DNA from: Hyphomicrobium_A sp963724945
GTDB taxonomy: Bacteria > Pseudomonadota > Alphaproteobacteria > Rhizobiales > Hyphomicrobiaceae
NCBI GenBank assembly: GCA_963724945.1
Contig: CAVRWL010000003.1
Location: 496,001 to 560,000, forward strand
DNA: 64,000 bases
Direction of reading: 5' to 3'
This document shows positions 57,516 to 64,000 of this stretch, piece after piece (position 1 is the first letter of the stretch; each line of letters begins with the position of its first letter). The position numbers and the translations under genes were made by a program. The notes under the pieces are model-generated. The model had not been told where the DNA came from. It did no database searches and saw only the letters and a program-made list of their open reading frames with translations.

Positions 57516-58853
57516 GTGTCATCAAAGATTTCCCAAGAGGCCGGCTTGACCGCGGCCCATGACGTATGGCCGGCGGGCATAACGGCGCCGGCGCAGTTTC
57601 ATACGGCACTCGACTTCGCCCGCCGCGGCGAGGGTCATCTCTTCGTGACGGGCCGCGCCGGGACCGGCAAGTCGACGCTGCTGCGCGCCCTGAGCGACAT
57701 GATCACGCAAGAAGCAGTCGTGCTGGCGCCGACCGGGCTCGCGGCCGTCAACGTCGGCGGTCAAACCATTCATTCCTTCTTCGGCTTCCCGCCCCGCCTC
57801 ATCCGTCCCGATGACATCCGGCGCAGCCGCAATGGCCGGCTCATGCGACGCTTGAAGCTCATCATCATCGACGAGGTGTCGATGGTGCGCTCCGACCTCA
57901 TGTGGGCGATCGATCAGTCGCTGCGCGTCAATCGCGGCCGTCCGCGTGAGGCTTTCGGCGGCGTGCGCCTGTTGCTGTTCGGCGATCTGCACCAATTGCC
58001 GCCGGTCGTGCAGAGCGGGGAGGTGGCAGAGCATCTCGAAAGCGCGTACGGCGGCCCCTTTTTCTTCCAGGTGCCGGCGCTCATGGAGGGGGCCGGCATG
58101 TCGCTCATCGAGCTGGAGCACGTCTTCCGGCAGAACGACGAGAGGCTGCTCGACGTGCTCAATCGTATCCGCGACGGCGAGGTGACGGAGAGCGACCTGC
58201 AAGTTCTCAACGAGCGCACGCATGCCATTCGCACGCTCGGCGAAGGCGATGCCTTCGTCATTCTCACCCCGACCAATGCCGCGGCTCAGCGCATCAACAT
58301 GGCCTATCTCGACGCGCTTTCAGGCCCCGTCACACCCTACGAGGCGGGAATCACGGGCGAGTTCGGCGGGGCCGCGCACCCGACCGACGCCACGTTGCTG
58401 CTGAAGCCCGGAGCCAAGGTGATCCTCTTGCGCAACGACCCCGACAAGCGTTGGGTCAACGGTACGATCGCGCGCGTCGCAAAGCTGGAGGAGAAGCGGG
58501 TCTGGATCGAGATCGACGGCAAGGAGCACGAGATCGAGCCGGTCTCCTGGGAAGCACGCCGCTATGCCTTCGACCAAGCCGCCGAGAAGATCGTGGAGAA
58601 CGTCACCGGCACTTTCCGGCAGTTCCCGCTGCGACTTGCCTGGGCGCTCACCATCCACAAGTCGCAGGGCCTGACCCTTGATCGCGTCTACATCGATCTC
58701 GGCCGCGGCACGTTCGCGCATGGCCAAGCCTACGTCGCCCTGTCGCGCTGCCGATCGCTGGACGGGCTCGCGCTCGCGCGGCCCTTGCGGCCCTCCGACA
58801 TCCTGTTCGACCGCTCGGTGATGGCCTACCGCGACAGATTCCCACACCTTTAG
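57516..58853 (+). CDS. Pif1/RecD-like superfamily 1 helicase
   Basis: A 445-residue SF1B helicase, start GTG 57516. Walker A FVTGRAGTGKSTLL, motif Ia VLAPTGLAAVNVGG, Q-TIHSFFGF, Walker B KLIIIDEVSMVRSDLM, motif III LLLFGDLHQLPPV, motif V LALTIHKSQGLTLDRV and motif VI GQAYVALSRCRSLDGL. The bacterial Pif1 type unwinds DNA with 5'-3' polarity and resolves G-quadruplexes; the role here is inferred from the family. Monocistronic after the strong terminator. Confidence 0.93.
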   Translation: MSSKISQEAGLTAAHDVWPAGITAPAQFHTALDFARRGEGHLFVTGRAGTGKSTLLRALSDMITQEAVVLAPTGLAAVNVGGQTIHSFFGFPPRLIRPDDIRRSRNGRLMRRLKLIIIDEVSMVRSDLMWAIDQSLRVNRGRPREAFGGVRLLLFGDLHQLPPVVQSGEVAEHLESAYGGPFFFQVPALMEGAGMSLIELEHVFRQNDERLLDVLNRIRDGEVTESDLQVLNERTHAIRTLGEGDAFVILTPTNAAAQRINMAYLDALSGPVTPYEAGITGEFGGAAHPTDATLLLKPGAKVILLRNDPDKRWVNGTIARVAKLEEKRVWIEIDGKEHEIEPVSWEARRYAFDQAAEKIVENVTGTFRQFPLRLAWALTIHKSQGLTLDRVYIDLGRGTFAHGQAYVALSRCRSLDGLALARPLRPSDILFDRSVMAYRDRFPHL

Positions 58854-58917
58854 TTGCGCTGCATCAAGGCGGGAAGCCCGCTCTTGCTGCCTATATCGGC
58901 GGCACGCCTGCGGAATG

Positions 58918-58957
58918 ATTGTGCGTTGCAGCAAACTTTGATGTTGCAATGCACAAT
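58918..58957. promoter_or_regulatory. 13-bp inverted repeat before phasin, candidate PhaR operator
   Basis: ATTGTGCGTTGCA (58918-58930) and TGCAATGCACAAT (58945-58957) pair with one mismatch across a 14-base spacer, about 110 bases upstream of the phasin start. Contains TTGCA/TGCAA half-sites like the palindrome at 25153-25167. A PhaR-type repressor of PHA genes is a candidate ligand. Confidence 0.5.
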
Positions 58958-59067
58958 GAGTTGGGTTATAAGGGAAACCGTAAGGCGCGCCGATGCAACT
59001 GCAACACGCTCGACACCGTATGCCGCCGCTTTGCCGGCCCATTACCAAATCATTGATGGAGACCCCC

Positions 59068-59523
59068 ATGAACGACCAGTTCACCCGTCAAGCCCAGGAC
59101 TTGCTCGCCGCCGCAAAAGAGGCCCGCATCCCCGAGAACGTGCAGGCATTCGCTGAGGACAGCGTCGCCAAGAGCCGCGAAGCCTACTCGAAGATGAATG
59201 CCGCGGCCCAGGACGGGGTGAAGGCCATGCAGGAGATCATGCTCGCCGCGCAGGCGGGCGCCAAATCGTTCGGCGAGAAGATGCTGCATACAGCGAGCGT
59301 CAACGCCGAAGCCGCCTTCGACGCAGCCGAGGCCATGGCGAAGGCTAAGACGGTACCCGAGGTGGCGCGCCTGCAAGCGACCTTCGTCCAGCAGCAGCTG
59401 GCAACGGCCAGCGCGCAGACCAAGGAGTTCTTCGAGCTTTCGAGCAAGATCGGCCGGCAGACGCTGGAGAGCATGAACTCCGTCGCCAGCAAGACCTTCG
59501 AGCAGATCAAGAACGCGGGCTGA
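59068..59523 (+). CDS. Phasin family protein
   Basis: A 151-residue helical protein, start MNDQFTRQAQDLLAAA at 59068 with GGAG 7 bases upstream (METP at 59056 is the alternative). AKEARIPENVQAFAEDSVAKSREAYSKM, AQAGAKSFGEKMLHTASVN and FVQQQLATASAQTKEFFELSSK are typical phasin-2 blocks. Phasins coat polyhydroxyalkanoate granules. Preceded by an inverted repeat like that before the gene at 24.4 kb. Confidence 0.9.
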   Translation: MNDQFTRQAQDLLAAAKEARIPENVQAFAEDSVAKSREAYSKMNAAAQDGVKAMQEIMLAAQAGAKSFGEKMLHTASVNAEAAFDAAEAMAKAKTVPEVARLQATFVQQQLATASAQTKEFFELSSKIGRQTLESMNSVASKTFEQIKNAG

Positions 59524-59704
59524 GCCCGCTCATAGCATCTCCTTAGGCGAGATTAGCCTCTGGGGATGGCACCATTTGGGGCCCGAGGAGCAATTCCCGG
59601 GCCTCTTTACATTTCGGGGCCCTCGCCAGCCCGTCATTTCCTAATTCGCCGGCGAGGCGAAAGGAAGTTCGTGAGGTTTGCGAAATCTGCGCTACACTTC
59701 GCGG

Positions 59705-60214
59705 ATGCTGAGTGCGAGTTCACATTGCGAGATCCGCCGCGGCAACCTCACGGACGCACCCGCGCTCAGTGAGGTTTTTCGCCTCGCTTGGGGCCAGGCC
59801 TACCTGGGAATTATCCCGCATTTGCACCTCGAGAGCATGATCCGCCGGCGCACACCCGAATGGTGGACGACGACGATCAAGTCGGGGAGCGGCATTCTTG
59901 TGCTGCAGGTGGCGAGCGAGGTCGTCGGCTATGCGACGTTCGGGGTGGCCCGCGTGCGCGGCGAGTACGAGGGCGAGATCTACGAGCTCTACGTGATGCC
60001 GAGTTATCAAGGCGCCGGCTACGGCGAGCGTCTGTTCGAAGCATGCCGTTATCATCTCGACATGCGCCAGCTCAGCGGCCTGGTCGTTTGGGCGCTGGCC
60101 GATAACGCCATGGCAACCGAGTTCTACTGGCACCGCGGCGGGCGTCCCGCCGGTCATGGCTTTGAGCGGTTCGGGGGCAGAAGGCTGAAGAAGATCGCGT
60201 TCGCTTGGGATTGA
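59705..60214 (+). CDS. GNAT N-acetyltransferase
   Basis: A 169-residue acetyltransferase of the RimI-like type. Motif A is in IYELYVMPSYQGAGYGERLF (acetyl-CoA pyrophosphate loop Q-x-x-G-x-G). EIRRGNLTDAPALSEVFRLAW forms the N-terminal strand-helix. ALADNAMATEFYWHRGG is motif B. Start ATG 59705 is preferred over 59678. Substrate unknown. Confidence 0.86.
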   Translation: MLSASSHCEIRRGNLTDAPALSEVFRLAWGQAYLGIIPHLHLESMIRRRTPEWWTTTIKSGSGILVLQVASEVVGYATFGVARVRGEYEGEIYELYVMPSYQGAGYGERLFEACRYHLDMRQLSGLVVWALADNAMATEFYWHRGGRPAGHGFERFGGRRLKKIAFAWD

Positions 60215-60436
60215 GCCGCGCTTGAGACATTCGATCGCTTGACCTCCCCGCAAAGGCCCCCAACAGCCAACCGTTGCCCGTGACCAGCGGGCAGACGGAG
60301 GTCTTCCAGCGCGGCTCACCGGGGCCGGCTTCGCAGCTGCGGTAGAGCCGACGCCTCGAAAGCCGCTCTTCCTCTATGCCAGGTGCGTTGCTATACCCCG
60401 GCGCACTTCTATTCGCTTCGACGTCGAGGTCGCTTG

Positions 60437-61234
60437 ATGAAGATCGCCGTGATGGGCGTTGCCGGCCGCATGGGCCAAGAGCTCGTTCGCGCGGTGCACG
60501 AGGCGGCGGGCTGCGCCCTCGTCGGCGCTGTCGAACGGCCCGATTCGCCCCTGATCGGAGCCGACGTCGGCGCGGTCGCCGGCATTGGCCCCGTCGGCGT
60601 CTCGATCATCTCCGACCCGCTAGAAATCATCGCCAAAGCGGAAGGAATTCTCGATTTCACCGCGCCCAGCGCCACGGTCGAGTTCGCCGGGCTCGCCGCC
60701 AATGCGCGCATCGTCCACGTGATCGGCACCACCGGCCTCTCGGAGGCGGACGAAGCCAAGATCGCGGCTGCGGCGCGGCACGCGCCCATCGTCAAGGCCG
60801 GCAACATGAGCCTCGGCGTCAATCTGCTTGCCGCCATCACACGGCGCGTCGCCGAGGCGCTCGACGAGGACTACGACATCGAGATCGTGGAGATGCATCA
60901 TCGCGACAAGGTCGATGCCCCTTCCGGCACCGCCCTCATGCTCGCGGCGGCGGCGGCCCAGGGCCGCGGTATCGATCTCAGCGCGCACTCCGTCAGAGGC
61001 CGCGACGGTGTTACCGGCAAGCGGCGGCGCGGCGATATCGGTTTTGCCAGCCTGCGCGGCGGCACGGTCGTCGGCGAGCACAGGGTGATCCTCGCGGGCC
61101 CCGGCGAGCGCATCGAGCTTGCGCATCTCGCCGGCGATCGCGGCATCTTCGCGCGCGGCGCCGTGAAAGCCGTGCTTTGGGGTCGCGGCAAGGCGCCAGG
61201 GCTCTATTCGATGTCCGACGTGCTCGGGCTCTAG
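60437..61234 (+). CDS. dapB: 4-hydroxy-tetrahydrodipicolinate reductase
   Basis: A 265-residue enzyme of lysine/diaminopimelate synthesis. Nucleotide-binding GVAGRMGQELVRA, catalytic EMHHRDKVDAPSGTAL and RHAPIVKAGNMSLGVNLL are intact. ATG 60437 gives the canonical start; an earlier in-frame ATG (60383) adds an unconserved stretch. gpmA follows after 13 bases. Confidence 0.97.
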   Translation: MKIAVMGVAGRMGQELVRAVHEAAGCALVGAVERPDSPLIGADVGAVAGIGPVGVSIISDPLEIIAKAEGILDFTAPSATVEFAGLAANARIVHVIGTTGLSEADEAKIAAAARHAPIVKAGNMSLGVNLLAAITRRVAEALDEDYDIEIVEMHHRDKVDAPSGTALMLAAAAAQGRGIDLSAHSVRGRDGVTGKRRRGDIGFASLRGGTVVGEHRVILAGPGERIELAHLAGDRGIFARGAVKAVLWGRGKAPGLYSMSDVLGL

Positions 61235-61247
61235 GGGGCGCGGTCGC

Positions 61248-61922
61248 GTGGCGGCGAAAGACGAACGCAGACACACTCTCGTGCTGGTCCGGCACGGCGA
61301 GAGCGAGTGGAACCGACGCAATCTCTTCACCGGGTGGTGCAACCCGGACCTGTCGGAAAAGGGCCTGATCGAGGCTCTCGTCGCCGGCCGCCTCCTGAAG
61401 GCGGAAGGCCTCGTATTCGACATCGCCTTTACGACCCGCCTGAAGCGGGCGCAGCGCACCCTCGACATCATGCTGTCGGAGCTCGGTCAGACCAAGATCG
61501 AGATCCGCTACAGTGACGCGCTGAATGAGCGCCACTACGGCGACTTGTGCGGTCTCAACAAGGACGAAGCGAGGGAACGTTGGGGCGAGGAGCAGGTCGA
61601 GCTGTGGCGGCGCAGCTACGATGTCCCTCCTCCCGGCGGAGAGAGCCTCAAAGACACCGCCGAGCGCGTGATCCCCTACTATGGGGAGGAGATCTGGCCC
61701 GAGCTGAAGGCCGGCAAGACCGTGCTCGTCTCCGCGCACGGCAACTCCTTGCGCGCCCTCATCATGGAGCTCGAGGGCTTGAGCGAGAAGGAGATCCTGG
61801 AGTGCGAAATCGCGACCGGCGCCCCGCTCGTCTACCAGCTATCCGACGCCGGCACGGTGCTCGAGCGCAGGGACCTGCTGCCGTCGCGAAGCCCCGCTGC
61901 ACCTCCCGAGGACATCGTGTAA
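61248..61922 (+). CDS. gpmA: 2,3-bisphosphoglycerate-dependent phosphoglycerate mutase
   Basis: A 224-residue histidine phosphatase-superfamily enzyme of glycolysis. VLVRHGESEWNRRNLFTGW holds the phosphorylated His, and LVSAHGNSLRAL the second His. RYSDALNERHYGDLCGLNK and VPPPGGESL are typical. Start GTG 61248. Between dapB and DUF4337 in one plus-strand cluster. Confidence 0.96.
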   Translation: MAAKDERRHTLVLVRHGESEWNRRNLFTGWCNPDLSEKGLIEALVAGRLLKAEGLVFDIAFTTRLKRAQRTLDIMLSELGQTKIEIRYSDALNERHYGDLCGLNKDEARERWGEEQVELWRRSYDVPPPGGESLKDTAERVIPYYGEEIWPELKAGKTVLVSAHGNSLRALIMELEGLSEKEILECEIATGAPLVYQLSDAGTVLERRDLLPSRSPAAPPEDIV

Positions 61923-61935
61923 GGGGGATTAGCGC

Positions 61936-62523
61936 ATGTCGCTCGCTGATACGCTCGAGGGCAAGGGCAGCAAGCAGCGCGAGCGGCTGATCGCCGTCTA
62001 TATCGGCGTTCTTGCCGTCGGCCTCGCCATCTGCAGCATGGGCGGGGGCAACGCCACCAAGGACGCCATGACACACAATATCGAGGCTGCGAATGCCTGG
62101 GCCTTCTTTCAGGCCAAGAACATCCGCCGCAACGACGTGCGGCTGCAGATCGACGCGCTCGAATTGCGGCTGGCGACCGAGCCCAGTCTTCTGATCCCGG
62201 CGCGCACCGCGATCGAGGACAAGATCAAGGCGTACCGCGCCTATGAGACACGCTTGAGCTCGGAGCCCGACACCGGCGAAGGGGTGAAGGAGCTGCTCGC
62301 CAAGGGCAAGGCGCTCGAGGCGCAGCGCGACATCGCCATGCGCAAGGATCCCTATTTCGACTATGCCCAGGCCATGCTGCAGATCGCCATCGTGCTGGCG
62401 TCGGTGTCCATCATCACCGGCGGGACGAGCCTTCTGCTCCTGAGCCTGGTTCTTTCGGGCCTCGGCGCGCTGCTAACCCTCGACGGCTTCACGCTCCTCT
62501 TTACGGTTCCCTTCATCGGCTAA
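61936..62523 (+). CDS. DUF4337 membrane protein
   Basis: A 195-residue protein. First helix RLIAVYIGVLAVGLAICSM, then the signature KDAMTHNIEAANAWAFFQ and IRRNDVRLQIDALELRL, then a helical linker and two C-terminal helices (AMLQIAIVLASVSIITGG, LLLLSLVLSGLGALLTL). All match DUF4337. Function unknown. Start 13 bases after gpmA. Confidence 0.86.
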   Translation: MSLADTLEGKGSKQRERLIAVYIGVLAVGLAICSMGGGNATKDAMTHNIEAANAWAFFQAKNIRRNDVRLQIDALELRLATEPSLLIPARTAIEDKIKAYRAYETRLSSEPDTGEGVKELLAKGKALEAQRDIAMRKDPYFDYAQAMLQIAIVLASVSIITGGTSLLLLSLVLSGLGALLTLDGFTLLFTVPFIG

Positions 62524-62598
62524 TGGCTTGCTCCCGGGCAACGCGCCGGGTAGCACTACCCGCGCTTTCTCCCAACACCAACCCGAGATCACGTACGC

Positions 62599-63714
62599 AT
62601 GACCACCCACCATCTGCTGCTCTTGCCCGGCGACGGGATCGGCGTCGAGACCATGATCGAGGTCGAGCGCGTCATCGCCTTCTTCAACAAGAGCGGCACG
62701 GGTCTCACGTTCAAGACCGAGACCGACCTCGTCGGCGGCGCCGCCTTCGACAAGCACGGCGTCGCGATCAGCGACGAGGCGATGGCCAAGGCGCAAATTG
62801 CCGACGCGGTCATCTTCGGCGCCGTGGGCGGGCCGAAGTGGGATGGCGTGCCTTATGCGGTGCGCCCCGAGGCCGGCCTCTTGCGCCTCAGAAAAGACCT
62901 TGGCCTCTTCGCCAACCTGCGCCCCGCGATCTGCTACCCCGCACTGGCCGACGCTTCTTCCCTGAAACGCGAGCTCGTCGAAGGGCTCGACATCATGATC
63001 GTGCGCGAGCTGACGGGGGGCGTGTACTTCGGCGAGCCCAAGGAGATCGTCACGCTCGAGAACGGCGAGAAGCGCGCCATCGACACGCAAATCTACACCA
63101 CGCACGAGATCGAGCGCATCGCGCGCGTTGCCTTCGATCTTGCGAGGAAGCGCTCTGGCAAGGTGCACTCCGCCGAAAAGCGCAATGTGATGCGGACGGG
63201 TGTGCTGTGGAACGAAGTCGTGACGGCGACGCACAAGGCCTACGCGCCCGACGTCGAGCTCCACCACATCCTCGCCGATAACTGCGCCATGCAGCTCATT
63301 CGCAATCCCAAGCAGTTCGACGTCATCGTCACCGACAACCTGTTCGGCGACGTGCTCTCCGACGAGGCCGCAATGGCGACGGGCTCGCTCGGCATGCTGC
63401 CGTCCGCCTCGCTCGGCGCACCCGACCCCAAGACCGGCAAGCGCAAGGCGCTCTACGAGCCGGTGCACGGCTCGGCGCCCGACATCGCCGGCAAGGGTCT
63501 CGCCAACCCGATCGCCACCATCGCCTCGTTCGCCATGGCGCTGCGCTACTCCTTCGACATGGCCAAAGAGGCCGACCTCCTCGAGACGGCCATCGCCAAT
63601 GCGCTCGCCCAAGGCCTCAGGACCGGCGACATCATGCAGCCCGGCATGCGCCAGGTGGGAACGGCCGAGATGGGCGCAGCGATCGTCGCCGAGCTGGGCA
63701 AGCTCGCGCCCTGA
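62599..63714 (+). CDS. leuB: 3-isopropylmalate dehydrogenase
   Basis: A 371-residue enzyme of leucine synthesis. MTTHHLLLLPGDGIGVE at the start, the substrate region LLRLRKDLGLFANLRP, YFGEPKEIV, NLFGDVLSDEAAMATGSLGMLPSA and the NAD site YEPVHGSAPDIAGKG are intact. Acts after LeuCD. asd follows 140 bases later. Confidence 0.97.
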   Translation: MTTHHLLLLPGDGIGVETMIEVERVIAFFNKSGTGLTFKTETDLVGGAAFDKHGVAISDEAMAKAQIADAVIFGAVGGPKWDGVPYAVRPEAGLLRLRKDLGLFANLRPAICYPALADASSLKRELVEGLDIMIVRELTGGVYFGEPKEIVTLENGEKRAIDTQIYTTHEIERIARVAFDLARKRSGKVHSAEKRNVMRTGVLWNEVVTATHKAYAPDVELHHILADNCAMQLIRNPKQFDVIVTDNLFGDVLSDEAAMATGSLGMLPSASLGAPDPKTGKRKALYEPVHGSAPDIAGKGLANPIATIASFAMALRYSFDMAKEADLLETAIANALAQGLRTGDIMQPGMRQVGTAEMGAAIVAELGKLAP

Positions 63715-63855
63715 GCAGATGGCCTGGCCGTCAGCGGCCCCCGGGGCACTGCGCGGCGGCCAGCACCCTTGCAACCTGGCGCCCGCGCGCGTAAGTGATC
63801 GCCCGCAGAACGATGTGCCGCGCGCAGCCACAGGCTTGAAAGTCAGGATCTTACG

Positions 63856-64000
63856 ATGGGCTACAAGGTCGCCGTTGTCGGCGCCACGGGCAACGTGGGC
63901 CGCGAGATGCTGAACGTGCTCGCCGAGCGCGCCTTTCCGGCCGATGAGGTCTTCGCCATCGCCTCGCGCCGCTCGCTCGGCACCGAGGTGTCGTTCGGCG
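63856..64000 (+). CDS. asd: Aspartate-semialdehyde dehydrogenase, 5' end (truncated by window)
   Basis: Forty-eight codons from ATG 63856. MGYKVAVVGATGNVGREML is the NADP-binding motif of Asd, and VFAIASRRSLGTEVSFG follows. Leads to homoserine and diaminopimelate. The rest lies outside the window. Confidence 0.92.
   Translation, partial: MGYKVAVVGATGNVGREMLNVLAERAFPADEVFAIASRRSLGTEVSFG

Overview
The window reads as a high-GC alphaproteobacterial chromosome segment, most likely Hyphomicrobiales (Rhizobiales). The pointers are the local gene orders dnaK-dnaJ, hisB-DUF2628-hisH-hisA-hisF, hslV/hslU and trxB beside an LsrB/VtlR-type LysR gene, perfect GAAC-N7-GAAC LexA boxes, a phasin gene, and an Omp25-like porin-family protein. 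No genus can be fixed from the sequence alone. I found no rRNA, tRNA, CRISPR array, transposase or integrase.

Layout: 1-10.3 kb is conserved core: dnaK (3' part), dnaJ, a frameshifted flavin reductase, an outer-membrane barrel, pyrF, trmD, rplS with an unusual helix-hairpin-helix tail, map, radC and a glutamine-dependent asparagine synthetase. 10.3-22.0 kb is an accessory, partly decayed region. It holds a frameshifted L,D-transpeptidase and a DUF1460-type secreted protein, then a relic of an asnB-3'/argG-3' convergent junction (13.33-13.57 kb). After that come a divergent pair of unknown genes (one zinc-ribbon), two ~460-bp direct repeats bracketing broken SnoaL, 3-methyladenine glycosylase and carbonic anhydrase genes, and an intact stress-type set (cupin, DJ-1/PfpI, VOC, UBP zinc finger, DUF6582). 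22.0-32.2 kb holds argG (three frameshifts), a DsbA-fold isomerase, a possible polyhydroxyalkanoate-linked gene, twin membrane proteins, rlmN, an autotransporter-like protein, a YiiX-like cysteine hydrolase and an M19 dipeptidase homologue.

32.2-42.5 kb carries hslU, an SMR transporter and hslV, diverging from hisB-DUF2628-hisH. A Cas2-like small gene with two perfect SOS boxes follows, then hisA, hisF, a PAS-GGDEF-EAL protein, nth and DUF2244. 42.5-51.6 kb carries twin small secreted proteins, gloA, leuD and leuC (with two zinc-protease-like genes and a methyltransferase between them), a cysteine-free LsrB-like regulator, an SMP-30-like protein and trxB (two frameshifts). 51.8-64 kb carries membrane proteins, an MHS-family transporter, typA/bipA, a Pif1-like helicase, a phasin, a GNAT acetyltransferase, dapB, gpmA, DUF4337, leuB and the start of asd.

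How it fits together: leuB, leuC and leuD (leucine), hisABFH (histidine), dapB/asd (lysine/threonine family), argG and asnB make this a biosynthetic neighbourhood, with protein quality control (dnaKJ, hslVU) and translation genes (trmD, rplS, map, rlmN, bipA). A cross-cutting caution: single-base indels break argG (three times), trxB (twice) and hisA (once). The assembly therefore probably contains indel errors, and 'pseudogenes' here should be read with that in mind.
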